Source of the DNA: Acidaminobacter sp964416305
GTDB lineage: Bacteria > Bacillota > Clostridia > Peptostreptococcales > Acidaminobacteraceae
DNA: 64,000 bases
Direction of reading: 5' to 3'
NCBI GenBank assembly: GCA_964416305.1
Contig: CAYQDM010000010.1
Coordinates: forward strand, 51,577 to 115,576
Position 1 is the stretch's first letter; each line of letters begins with the position of its first letter. The position numbers and the translations under genes were made by a program. This document shows, in pieces, positions 17,358-25,405 of this stretch. The notes beneath the pieces are model-generated. The model worked only from the letters and a program-made list of their open reading frames with translations, ran no database searches and had not been told where the DNA came from.

Positions 17358-17431
17358 AAAAGCAAACTTGGTGTCAGACACTCAGTTGAAGTTGGTGTCA
17401 GACACTCAGTTGAAGTTGGTGTCTGACACTG
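17358..17431. repeat. Tandem copies of the GGTGTCAGACAC repeat (copy c)
   Basis: Three consecutive units of about 24 bp, each containing TTGGTGTC[AT]GACACT followed by CAGTTGAAG. This is a tandemly expanded variant of the dispersed hairpin repeat, located after the gluzincin gene. Confidence 0.8.
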
Positions 17432-17462
17432 CAATGTATCTGTAACATTAGTAAAAAAATTG

Positions 17463-17502
17463 GGGAACAGATACAACTTGAAGTTGTACCCGTTCCCTTT
17501 TT
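17463..17502. terminator. Bidirectional terminator
   Basis: GGGAACAGATACAACTT pairs with AAGTTGTACCCGTTCCC around a tight loop, with TTTTT on the plus side and an A-run on the other. It separates convergent genes 16107-17330 (+) and 17533-18432 (-). Confidence 0.8.
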
Positions 17503-17532
17503 GCTGCTCATAAAATTATTAAAATTCGCTGA

Positions 17533-18432
17533 CTACACCCAATGCACCGGCCTGTCCAAAATCTCCGGCAATTGTGTTTCCCTGTCCCCTTTGGCCGAAT
17601 TGACCTGCGCCTGGGTCAGGTAAAGCGCATTAGCCAAATTTGCTCCACAAAGATTAGCGTCCCTAAGATCCGCACCAATAAGCTCTGCGCCGCTGAGATC
17701 CGAATGACTCAGATCTGAAGCAATGAGAATTGCACCTCTTAAATTCGCACCTTTGAGATTCATAGCCCCAAGCTTAACCCCTGCAAGATCCGCATAACGA
17801 CCAAGCCGCTGCCTTACAGACTGCGGCGCTGCTTTTCCATTGCCATAAATGCCTCGTACCTGCTCGCCCACCTCGATTAGAAACTCGTTAGCCCCGGCCC
17901 TGAGCGCATTCACATCAATTTTTACCAAAGCTTCCGGATCCAAAAAAGTCAAACTGTCGGTTTCTATCAAAGCCTCTTGCAGTGCGCGCCGAAGTCGCTT
18001 ACCCTCACAACGCTCCAAAGCTTCACTGAGATACCAGAGCAGTTCATAGAGATGACGCATCACAACGAAAGCTTCAAACATTGGGCGGGAGAGCTTCGGT
18101 GCCGCTCTCCAACTCTGCGAAGGAAAGGTCACTCCTGTCAGCCTCTGCCCGGCGCCCAGGCAGTCAAAACCTATACATCCTTTATAACCTCTGGCCACAA
18201 GCGAATCATGGACCTCACATTTAAAGTCCGCCATTAAATGCGGGCAGGGCTTACCGGGCGCCTTGTCCAGCGGAAATCCCTCAGAAGCCGAGAAGTGAAG
18301 CGCGACGCAGCATAGGCCATAGCACCCCGGACAATCCGACTTCAGAACCCGCAGGCGCCATTCTTTAAGTGCACTAATATTCCCTGCTTCAAGTGGTATA
18401 TGGGTTATACCAGTATCTTTAACTTCTTTCAT
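17533..18432 (-). CDS. Pentapeptide-repeat protein with Cys-rich N-terminus
   Basis: 299 residues. The N-terminal third carries CPGCYGLCC, a Cys/His cluster CPHLMADFKCEVHD and GCIGFDCLGAG, likely a metal site. A helical middle follows, then about eight A(D/N)LxG pentapeptide repeats (residues 228-275), which form a right-handed beta helix. Similar Cys-rich pentapeptide proteins are common in Bacillota and of unknown role. It is separated from its neighbours and has no visible partner. Confidence 0.8.
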   Translation of the reverse strand: MKEVKDTGITHIPLEAGNISALKEWRLRVLKSDCPGCYGLCCVALHFSASEGFPLDKAPGKPCPHLMADFKCEVHDSLVARGYKGCIGFDCLGAGQRLTGVTFPSQSWRAAPKLSRPMFEAFVVMRHLYELLWYLSEALERCEGKRLRRALQEALIETDSLTFLDPEALVKIDVNALRAGANEFLIEVGEQVRGIYGNGKAAPQSVRQRLGRYADLAGVKLGAMNLKGANLRGAILIASDLSHSDLSGAELIGADLRDANLCGANLANALYLTQAQVNSAKGDRETQLPEILDRPVHWV

Positions 18433-18545
18433 AATTCACGTTCAAATCCCTTCACATTCATTTAAGTAATTGGTTGTTTAATCAAGCATACAGCCATCTC
18501 CAACATACCAGACCCCCACACCATTCGCCCGAGAGGATCACAACC

Positions 18546-19421
18546 CTATTTATACCCTGCCGCAATAGCGTAGACCTCCGAAATTGTTCGTTCCGATACG
18601 ACCGGTTTCAAATATTGGTCATACAACCTGGATGGCGAAAAATCCTCCGCCCGCGTGAAACCCTGATCCAGCAAAAATTCCTCAGCCGAGCCTTGCTCTA
18701 TCCCAAACAAAATAGGCTCATTAAACAGGAATTTCAACGAATTCATGTGCTGAATCACTTTGCTCTTGATCCGCCCATCCAGCGCAGCAGCGTAAACATA
18801 ATCGAACAACACTCTGGAACCCGCACCGGCATGCTGCACCACAAATCCCAATGTCTCCCGAACCGCCGCCTCCGGCAGGTACATCACGACCCCTTCGAGA
18901 GTAAACATTGTGGGCAGCTCCGGATCGTACCCGGCTTCAACCAGACAAGACAACAAATCATCCACCGTGAAGTCCACGGGCACATAGGATACATGTGCCG
19001 GCAAATCACCAAAATACTTTGCAACACGCTGCTTTTTAACACTCTGCGACGCCGGATGGTCCACCTCAAAAATCCGCACACCCGCAAGCTGGTCCCTAAA
19101 CCTGTATGCCCTGGAATCCAGTCCCGCTCCTAGGATGACGTATTGGAGACAACCATCGGCAGCACCTCTGAGAACGAAGTCGTCGAACAACCGGGTCCGG
19201 ACAGCCATATAGCCGGAAATGCCCATGCCCTTCTTTTCAAATGCCCAGTCCATGAAGCGGTTCGGGAGAGGCTGACAAAGCCTCGCTGTGAGACGCACCC
19301 ACCAAGCCATGAGTGGATAGGCCAGTTCGTCAGAGCATATGCGCGACGCCGCCGGCCGCTGGGACTCATAAAACCGCATGTAGGCAACACCTTCCGCGGT
19401 ACCGCTCGACAAATTCTTCAT
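18546..19421 (-). CDS. SAM-dependent methyltransferase, LCMT/PPM family
   Basis: 291 residues. The SAM site is ILGAGLDSRAYRF followed by FEVDHPASQSVKKQR, and TMFTLEGVVMYLPEAAV is typical of the leucine carboxyl methyltransferase-like family that methylates small-molecule carboxylates or hydroxyls. The product is unknown. GGAGGGGT lies before the ATG. It is downstream of the OadG-like small gene by 15 bp, so possibly cotranscribed with it. Confidence 0.85.
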   Translation of the reverse strand: MKNLSSGTAEGVAYMRFYESQRPAASRICSDELAYPLMAWWVRLTARLCQPLPNRFMDWAFEKKGMGISGYMAVRTRLFDDFVLRGAADGCLQYVILGAGLDSRAYRFRDQLAGVRIFEVDHPASQSVKKQRVAKYFGDLPAHVSYVPVDFTVDDLLSCLVEAGYDPELPTMFTLEGVVMYLPEAAVRETLGFVVQHAGAGSRVLFDYVYAAALDGRIKSKVIQHMNSLKFLFNEPILFGIEQGSAEEFLLDQGFTRAEDFSPSRLYDQYLKPVVSERTISEVYAIAAGYK

Positions 19422-19436
19422 GGCAACCCCTCCAGA

Positions 19437-19559
19437 TCACTTCACCGGAAATACCTTGTTCAGCAATTTGATCATCAGATAAATCACAAATACAATCGAA
19501 AAAATGCCCGACATCCCGCGCCACATAAGCTCGAGGGACATAAGAAACGTTTCATTCAT
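19437..19559 (-). CDS. Small single-span membrane protein, OadG-like partner of the decarboxylase pump
   Basis: 40 residues, MNETFLMSLELMWRGMSGIF then a hydrophobic helix and the tail KLLNKVFPVK. The charged, amphipathic beginning followed by one membrane span and its position 30 bp after the beta-subunit gene resemble the gamma subunit of oxaloacetate-type decarboxylases in shortened form. AAGGGG lies upstream. Assignment rests on size and context. Confidence 0.65.
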   Translation of the reverse strand: MNETFLMSLELMWRGMSGIFSIVFVIYLMIKLLNKVFPVK

Positions 19560-19589
19560 GGAATCATCCCCTTCTCAGATTCGCCCGCG

Positions 19590-20717
19590 CTACAGGCTCT
19601 GCACCAGCATCAGAATCAGGCCGCCGGCCAGCACCGACGCGATCTGCCCGCCCACGTTGGCTCCCACGGCATACATCAAAATGAAATTCTGGCTGTCCTC
19701 TTTCTGCGCCATTTTCTGGATCACCCGCGCAGACATTGGAAATGCGGAGATGCCGGCCGCCCCAATCATCGGGTTGATTTTCTCCTTGCGGAAGAGGTTG
19801 ATCAGCTTCGCAAAGAGAACCCCGCCGATGGTATCAAACACAAACGCTATCAGGCCCATACCAATGATGAGTCCGGTCTGAGGGGTCAGGAACCGCTCGG
19901 CCTGCATGGTTGTGGAAATAGTCAGTCCCAGAAGAATTGTCACAATGTTGACGAGTTCGTTCTGAGCGGCTTTGGCCAACCTGTCGAGCACACCGCATTC
20001 TCTCAGGAGATTGCCGAACATGAGAAAGCCAATCAGAGGCACAGCATTCGGCGCCACCAACCCCGTCAATATGGTGATGACAATTGGAAAAACAATGCGC
20101 GTCGTTTGCGAGACATTTTCCGCCTTATAATGCATGCGGATCCGCCGCTCTTCCTTGGTCGTGACCAAACGGATCGCGGGGGGCTGAATGACGGGCACCA
20201 GTGCCATATAGCTATAGGCCGCCACCGAAATTGGGCCCAGCAGCTCCTTGGCAAACTGATTTGCTACGTAAATGGAAGTAGGTCCATCCGCTGCGCCTAT
20301 AATGCCTATCGCTGCCGCCTCTTTGATACTGAAACCCGCCAAAGTCGCCACTGCAACAGTGAAAAAGATGCCAAACTGCGCAGCAGCGCCAAAGAGCAGC
20401 ATGAAAGGATTGTGGAGAATCGGCCCAAAATCGATCATGGCGCCAATCCCAATAAAAATCAATAGCGGAAAAAGTTCCGTGGCAATGCCCATATCAAACA
20501 GGACATTAAGCACGCCCTCTACGGCAGTACCCTGAACCATTTGGGTGATGGCACCCGACATGGGCAGATTGACCATTATGGCACCAAATCCCATTGGCAG
20601 CAGGAGCGCGGGCTCAAAGTCCTTTGCGACCGCCAGATAAATCAGCGTACCTGCGATGATCCACATAACAATTTGCTGAGGTGTCACGGCCATGAGACCG
20701 CTTAAGAAAATGTCCAT
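19590..20717 (-). CDS. Sodium-translocating decarboxylase beta subunit
   Basis: About 375 residues, integral membrane. GIIGAADGPTSIYVANQFA contains the Asp needed for Na+ transport in OadB/GcdB/MmdB. It couples biotin-carboxyl decarboxylation to Na+ export. The start ATG (20717) has GGAGG 7 bases upstream; a longer frame up to 20888 only reads through a non-coding repeat. No alpha (carboxyltransferase) or biotin-carrier gene is in the window, so the substrate (oxaloacetate, malonyl-CoA, glutaconyl-CoA or methylmalonyl-CoA) is undecided. Confidence 0.9.
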   Translation of the reverse strand: MDIFLSGLMAVTPQQIVMWIIAGTLIYLAVAKDFEPALLLPMGFGAIMVNLPMSGAITQMVQGTAVEGVLNVLFDMGIATELFPLLIFIGIGAMIDFGPILHNPFMLLFGAAAQFGIFFTVAVATLAGFSIKEAAAIGIIGAADGPTSIYVANQFAKELLGPISVAAYSYMALVPVIQPPAIRLVTTKEERRIRMHYKAENVSQTTRIVFPIVITILTGLVAPNAVPLIGFLMFGNLLRECGVLDRLAKAAQNELVNIVTILLGLTISTTMQAERFLTPQTGLIIGMGLIAFVFDTIGGVLFAKLINLFRKEKINPMIGAAGISAFPMSARVIQKMAQKEDSQNFILMYAVGANVGGQIASVLAGGLILMLVQSL

Positions 20718-20779
20718 TTTCAGTCCTCCAGATAGGCGAAATAGGAGCGAGGGGAATATTGGATGAGACAATTGGGGTC

Positions 20780-20884
20780 TGATGTGAAATCGTTGAACCT
20801 CGGGGTCGATAGGCGACAGCCGCTGACACCGAGTTTCACCGGCATGTGAAAGAGGGTGTCTGACACCGAGTTTCTCTTTCAACA
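20780..20884. repeat. Dispersed intergenic hairpin repeat (copy d)
   Basis: Contains GGGGTCGATAGGCGACAGCC followed by GCTGACACCGAGTTTC, nearly the same as the copy at 11.4 kb, then a second GTGTCTGACACCGAGTTTC unit. It fills the gap between the OadB and rhodanese genes. Confidence 0.75.
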
Positions 20885-20902
20885 CCATCTTGCACTTTTA
20901 GA

Positions 20903-21334
20903 TCATTGTACAACCTCATACGGCCAATCTATGATGCCGCCAAGATCAAAGACATTCTGATAACCCAAGTCCACCATCATAGCCGTTGCAGCACCGCTGC
21001 GGCTGCCACTGCGGCAATAGACAAAGTAGATGGCGTCTTTGTCCGGAAATACTTCCGCTGCATTCTTTTGAATCTGATCCACAGGCAGCAGCACTGCGCC
21101 TTCGATATGCCCGCTGTCAAACTCCTCTTTGGTTCTGACGTCCACTAAAATAATAGCTTCGTCAGAATCCAACCGTTCCTTAGCCTCTTCCGGCGCGATG
21201 TCCTGCACCGTGGCTTTCGCCGGCTGTTCGACCTGTTCCCCGCCTGTTGACGGCACCGCTGGCGCCGGATCACCGGCACAGGCTGACAGCGCAAAACTCA
21301 GCGCAATGATTAAAATATAGGTCCATCGTTTCAT
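20903..21334 (-). CDS. Rhodanese-domain lipoprotein
   Basis: About 143 residues. Lipobox ALSAC, a Pro/Ala-rich linker, then a rhodanese domain with VDVRTKEEFDSGHIEGA and the active-site loop YCRSGSRS (Cys nucleophile). It probably handles sulfane sulfur outside the membrane. ATG 21334 is preceded by GAGGAG. It lies 28 bp after the PNPOx-like gene and is likely in the same operon. Confidence 0.88.
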   Translation of the reverse strand: MKRWTYILIIALSFALSACAGDPAPAVPSTGGEQVEQPAKATVQDIAPEEAKERLDSDEAIILVDVRTKEEFDSGHIEGAVLLPVDQIQKNAAEVFPDKDAIYFVYCRSGSRSGAATAMMVDLGYQNVFDLGGIIDWPYEVVQ

Positions 21335-21362
21335 ATAGGTCACTCCTCGGATCATGAAAATA

Positions 21363-21794
21363 TTAAAGTTCTCCCTGCAGAATTTGAACAGGGCCATTCA
21401 GCAACAAATAGTTTTTCAGGCGGACGCTAAAAATAACGCAGCTTTCCTGGCTGAGGATTTCCTCAAGTTCAGGATGATTCGCTCCGAACAGAGTGCGCAT
21501 TTCTTCAAGCAGCGATTTTTCAATTTCGATAAATTCACCATCAAATGTCACTGAAGTGATGGGGTGTGTTGAACCCACCTCAAGCTGCTGGCGGGAATCG
21601 ATGATCACGCTGACATTTTTGTTTGCTAATAAATTCTTATACTTTCTCGAGTTCATTGAAGTAATCAAGTAGAGCATTTTCCCACCTTCATCGAGAATAT
21701 AGGTCATAAGTGAGCAGTGGGGCATACCCTGACTCTCAGTACATAGGACGCAAAGCTGATTCTCATTCAGCATTTTTTCGACCATGTCATGCAT
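21363..21794 (-). CDS. Pyridoxamine 5'-phosphate oxidase-like flavin-binding protein
   Basis: 143 residues, split-barrel fold: QLCVLCTESQGMPHCSLMTY, LYLITSMNSRKYKNLLANKNVSVIID. The family binds FMN or F420 or heme; the reaction here is not identifiable. GGAGGCG lies upstream. It is followed closely by the rhodanese lipoprotein. Confidence 0.8.
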   Translation of the reverse strand: MHDMVEKMLNENQLCVLCTESQGMPHCSLMTYILDEGGKMLYLITSMNSRKYKNLLANKNVSVIIDSRQQLEVGSTHPITSVTFDGEFIEIEKSLLEEMRTLFGANHPELEEILSQESCVIFSVRLKNYLLLNGPVQILQGEL

Positions 21795-21841
21795 TGGAGC
21801 GCCTCCTTATTTTTCAACTTGGATTCCAAATATGACTCGCA

Positions 21842-24148
21842 TCAGCACGTCCGCTCGTCATAATCCTCGAGGTTCGTTTCCCTCAAAAGTGCTAATGCAG
21901 CCTCTTCCTTCAAAGGTTTGCTGAACAGATACCCTTGCATCAGATCACAGTTATTGTCAGCAAGATAAGCATGCTGTTTCTCTGTCTCTACACCCTCTGC
22001 AATGACTCTGAGTCCGATCTTATGGGCCATGGAAATGATGTCCGCAGTGATTAAATCCGAATGTTGTTTTGAGTCTATACGATTGATAAAGGAACGATCT
22101 ATCTTGATGGCGTGAACATTGAGTTCTTGAAGCTTATAAAAAGACGAATACCCTGTCCCAAAATCATCAAGAGCTATTTCAATGTTATGGTCACTAAGTG
22201 TTATTAGTTTTGTATTTATACCCTCAAAATCGAGAAGCAACATGGACTCAGTAATTTCAAGTTCCAACGCTGATGCGTCAGCGCCAGTTTCTCTCACAAT
22301 TTTCATGACGTTTTCAGCATAATTGTCCTGAAGTATTTCAACGCCGGAAACGTTGACCGCTACCCGGATCCCACGAAAGCCAAATTGGTTCAGGTTTCTT
22401 GCAAAAAGACAAGCTTCCCTTAGAATCAGCTTTCCCAGTGGTATTATCAACTGCTTTCTCTCGGCCACTGCAATAAATTCAACAGGTGAAATCTGCCCTA
22501 AGTCCGGATCCGTCATTCTTGCCAATGCCTCAAAGCCTGTGATTTTGTCACTCTTAAAGTCTTTCTGGGGTTGGAATTCCAGATAAAGTGGACTTTCCCC
22601 CTGGTCAGCCAAGGCAGATCTAATGATTTTTTCAATGATTTCTTCTCGTTGGAGTACTTTTTCCATTTCCTTATTGAAGAAAACATAATTCTTCTGACTG
22701 GATTCGCTTAGATCATTTAAGGATATAGACACTTCCTTGATGATTTGTCCCACGTCTGTATAGCTGGAATTGATTTCGACAATGCCAATCTGAATTTCAA
22801 TGTATTGCTTTGTGTTTTGAATGACCATCGGCTGACTCATCTTTTCACTGATCGATTCAGCCAAAAATACGAGCGCCTCTGCACCCTCATAGGATTTGAC
22901 ATACAGAACAAAACGATCCGCCGTAAATCTAAACAACTTTACATTCTCATTTTCAAGTTCATACAGCAACTTGGCCAATGCTTTCAGGACCTCATCACCA
23001 TACTCATACCCTTTTGTCATGTTAATGATCTTAAAATTGCTGCAGTTAACCAGCATGAGGGCTGTAGATTGACCGTCCTTGTGATCCAATTCCTTCTTCA
23101 TAAATTCTTTAAGAAATTGTTTGTTAGGCAGACCCGTCAAGGAATCAAAATAGGCCAGCTGAATTAAATTATTATTTTTTTTGTAGGTTGCAGTAACTAT
23201 GTAAAGGAGAAATAAGTAGACCATAAAGAGGGCGATCATGACAAACATGGAGACCTGGTGGACAGTGGCATTGGTCTCGCTCAGGGAATACTGTATGGCG
23301 AGCGCACTGACGCCTTCAGTTTTTAAGCCCGTAGATACGGGAACAAAAACCACAAAAGACTCATTTCTTTTCGATGTTGAATCCACATAGCTGAACTCTT
23401 GCTCTTTGGTGATATTTTCCAGCACTAAAGGGTCCTTGATAATTGTACCCACCCTCTGTGGATCCGTGCTCTCTGTAACGATAAAGGATTCATTTATAAA
23501 GCAAATCCGTAGGGCATCTTTTTCTTCTTTCATTACTGCAAGGAGTTGCTCTTTATCAAAACTATGTAAAAAACTTTGAATTTTATCCGCCGAAACCCCA
23601 AATTGAACTAAACTGCCATCCTCGTATTTCAAGTAGCCATATTTATAAAAGTTACCCGTGATGACATCCTGTCTGATATCTTCAACCAAAAATTCTGCGC
23701 TGCTTTTCAGAAACTTATCGATAGGATGTCCCTTATAAACTTTCCAGCCCAGCACTTCTTTCAGATTTGAATACTGAAGCTCGCCCTGTGCATTATAATA
23801 ATCGAGCTCATCCAATTCGAGAATTTCCGCAAGTTTGGAATACAGCGCATTGCTTTGCTGCCCTTTGTATAACCTCATAGTTTGACTTGCGACTCTCAAC
23901 TTTTCTTCAAGCAGCTGATTGACTATTTCCTCTGCCTCTTCAGATTTTGAAATGCTCGTGGCATAGCTTCGTGCGACTTTAAGAGCTTCATCTCTTCTTA
24001 AATCATAATAGTGTTCTTTAATAAAATCTGTCATTTGACTATACGACACAAAAAGAACAACCATGATTACAAACAGTGGCACCATAAAAGTTCGAGCTTC
24101 TATGGCTTTAAATTTTTCGTTGAATTTTCGATTCAATTTAAGATCCAT
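21842..24148 (-). CDS. Membrane c-di-GMP phosphodiesterase with degenerate GGDEF and intact EAL
   Basis: About 768 residues: TM helix (about 20-38), extracellular sensor region (40-300), second TM (about 310-335), GGDEF-like domain with RFTADRF in place of RYGGDEF (cyclase activity lost), then an EAL domain with FEALAR, LDDFGTGYSS, IKIDRSFI, VIAEGVET and QGYLFSKP intact. It is expected to hydrolyse c-di-GMP in response to an external signal. ATG 24148 follows GGAGGGG. Probably cotranscribed with GNAT and Rrf2 genes upstream. Confidence 0.88.
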   Translation of the reverse strand: MDLKLNRKFNEKFKAIEARTFMVPLFVIMVVLFVSYSQMTDFIKEHYYDLRRDEALKVARSYATSISKSEEAEEIVNQLLEEKLRVASQTMRLYKGQQSNALYSKLAEILELDELDYYNAQGELQYSNLKEVLGWKVYKGHPIDKFLKSSAEFLVEDIRQDVITGNFYKYGYLKYEDGSLVQFGVSADKIQSFLHSFDKEQLLAVMKEEKDALRICFINESFIVTESTDPQRVGTIIKDPLVLENITKEQEFSYVDSTSKRNESFVVFVPVSTGLKTEGVSALAIQYSLSETNATVHQVSMFVMIALFMVYLFLLYIVTATYKKNNNLIQLAYFDSLTGLPNKQFLKEFMKKELDHKDGQSTALMLVNCSNFKIINMTKGYEYGDEVLKALAKLLYELENENVKLFRFTADRFVLYVKSYEGAEALVFLAESISEKMSQPMVIQNTKQYIEIQIGIVEINSSYTDVGQIIKEVSISLNDLSESSQKNYVFFNKEMEKVLQREEIIEKIIRSALADQGESPLYLEFQPQKDFKSDKITGFEALARMTDPDLGQISPVEFIAVAERKQLIIPLGKLILREACLFARNLNQFGFRGIRVAVNVSGVEILQDNYAENVMKIVRETGADASALELEITESMLLLDFEGINTKLITLSDHNIEIALDDFGTGYSSFYKLQELNVHAIKIDRSFINRIDSKQHSDLITADIISMAHKIGLRVIAEGVETEKQHAYLADNNCDLMQGYLFSKPLKEEAALALLRETNLEDYDERTC

Positions 24149-24194
24149 GACCCCTCCACGACTGCAGTATTTACTTTCACATACCGGCACGGAA

Positions 24195-24701
24195 CTAAGC
24201 CCGCAGACGAGCCATTATAAATTCGTCCACATAGGTGCCGCCGCGAATGGCCGCTTTTTTTCTTGTACCTTCAACCTCAAAACCCATTTTCTTATAGAGC
24301 GAAATGGCGCGTTCATTATCCGTGTACACGGCAAGCTCCACACGTATCAACATCAGCCAGTTGTCTGCCAAATCCAAAAGTGCCTCCATCAGTTTTTTAC
24401 CAATGCCCTGGTTCTGATAGTCTTTGTGGACCATGATGCCGAGCATGGCTGTGTGGCGGAGCCTTGGATTTGAACCAATCACAATGCCTGCAGTGCCAGC
24501 GACAATCTCTCTTCCCTCTTCATTGAGGACGGTCGCAACCAGTTGGTGCGAATTGGAATCCAACCCGGCAATAAAACCTTCGCTGCGGTCTAAGCGCTCA
24601 GAGGGCAGCCCGAGAATATTTTCAAACACCCCCGGCATGCGCCTGATGGCATTGATCTCCCTGGCGTCTTTAACTTCAATTGGTCTGATTTTTACATTCA
24701 T
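24195..24701 (-). CDS. GNAT family N-acetyltransferase
   Basis: About 168 residues. The acetyl-CoA loop is VHKDYQNQGIGKKLMEALL, followed by AVYTDNERAISLYKKMGFEVEGTRKKAA, close to PhnO/RimI-like acetyltransferases. ATG 24701 follows AAGTGGGGG. It starts 22 bp past the Rrf2 stop, so cotranscription is likely. The substrate is unknown. Confidence 0.85.
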   Translation of the reverse strand: MNVKIRPIEVKDAREINAIRRMPGVFENILGLPSERLDRSEGFIAGLDSNSHQLVATVLNEEGREIVAGTAGIVIGSNPRLRHTAMLGIMVHKDYQNQGIGKKLMEALLDLADNWLMLIRVELAVYTDNERAISLYKKMGFEVEGTRKKAAIRGGTYVDEFIMARLRA

Positions 24702-24723
24702 TAATAAAAACCCCCACTTGGAT

Positions 24724-25173
24724 TCATATGTAATAGACAAGGATATTTGCTGCTTCTGCTTTTCTGGCCTCCTCTGCAAGACTCTCAAGGGTTGCAGAAT
24801 CCAGGAGCCTTAAAACGGCTTCATCAATCTTCATCCAAAGTTGTTCCTTCAGACACCGTTCTATAGCGTTTTCTTCCTCGCTCGCCGCTGCAGCGCGTCC
24901 GCTGATGAGGGTAAGCTCTCCCTCCAGCGACCGCAGAACATCACCAGCAGAAATTTCCGAAGCGGGTCTTGCAAGAATATACCCACCGCCGGCGCCTTTT
25001 ATGCTCTTCACGAGGCCTGCTTTTCTCAGGGCTGAAAAAACCTGCTCAAGGTAAAGGATTGAGAGTCCCTGCCGTTCCGCTATGGTCCCCAGCGGCACAT
25101 GCTGTTCCGTGGCATTCAACGCGAGATCCACCATGCAGCGAAGGCCGTATCTTCCTTTTGTCGATAGTTTCAT
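24724..25173 (-). CDS. Rrf2 family regulator, CymR-like
   Basis: About 149 residues. Winged HTH with STKGRYGLRCMVDLA and KGAGGGYILARP. Only one Cys (ERCLKEQLW) is present in the region where IscR/NsrR carry three cluster ligands, so it is more like CymR, the cysteine-metabolism repressor. It is divergent from a TcyP-type cystine symporter, which is a CymR-type target. ATG 25173 follows AGGAGG by 7 bases. Confidence 0.85.
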   Translation of the reverse strand: MKLSTKGRYGLRCMVDLALNATEQHVPLGTIAERQGLSILYLEQVFSALRKAGLVKSIKGAGGGYILARPASEISAGDVLRSLEGELTLISGRAAAASEEENAIERCLKEQLWMKIDEAVLRLLDSATLESLAEEARKAEAANILVYYI

Positions 25174-25304
25174 CACACCGCCTCCTTCTTTAAAACCTAG
25201 TAAACCGATCATCTTATTTAAATTCTATAGCGCTGTATTTCAATTGTCAATTCAGGATCATGTAAGTTAAAATCTTCCTCCAATCAATATATCATATTAT
25301 TTTT

Positions 25305-25380
25305 ATATGTTTTATATGTTTTTTGTTGACAGACGCCCAGTCATGCCCTATATTATAAACATAGTAATCATATATGTTTT
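25305..25380 (+). promoter_or_regulatory. Promoter of the cystine symporter with TATATGTTTT repeats
   Basis: TTGACA (25326-25331), 17 bp, TATATT (25349-25354). TATATGTTTT occurs at 25305-25314, 25314-25323 and 25371-25380, flanking the promoter on both sides. These are candidate binding sites for the divergent Rrf2 protein. Confidence 0.6.
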
Positions 25381-25405
25381 ATTAATTAATTTTAGGAGGT
25401 CCATC

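Noticed and set aside
17358..17431. Possible CRISPR array
   Set aside because: Only three short tandem units with no unique spacers; the unit belongs to the dispersed GGTGTCAGACAC family.
19143..20465. 440-codon open frame on the plus strand
   Set aside because: It lies antisense to the methyltransferase and OadB genes, has no ribosome site and a His/Arg/Asn-rich composition typical of a shadow frame.
20718..20888. N-terminal extension of the OadB frame
   Set aside because: The extension only translates the dispersed hairpin repeat; the ATG at 20717 has an ideal GGAGG.
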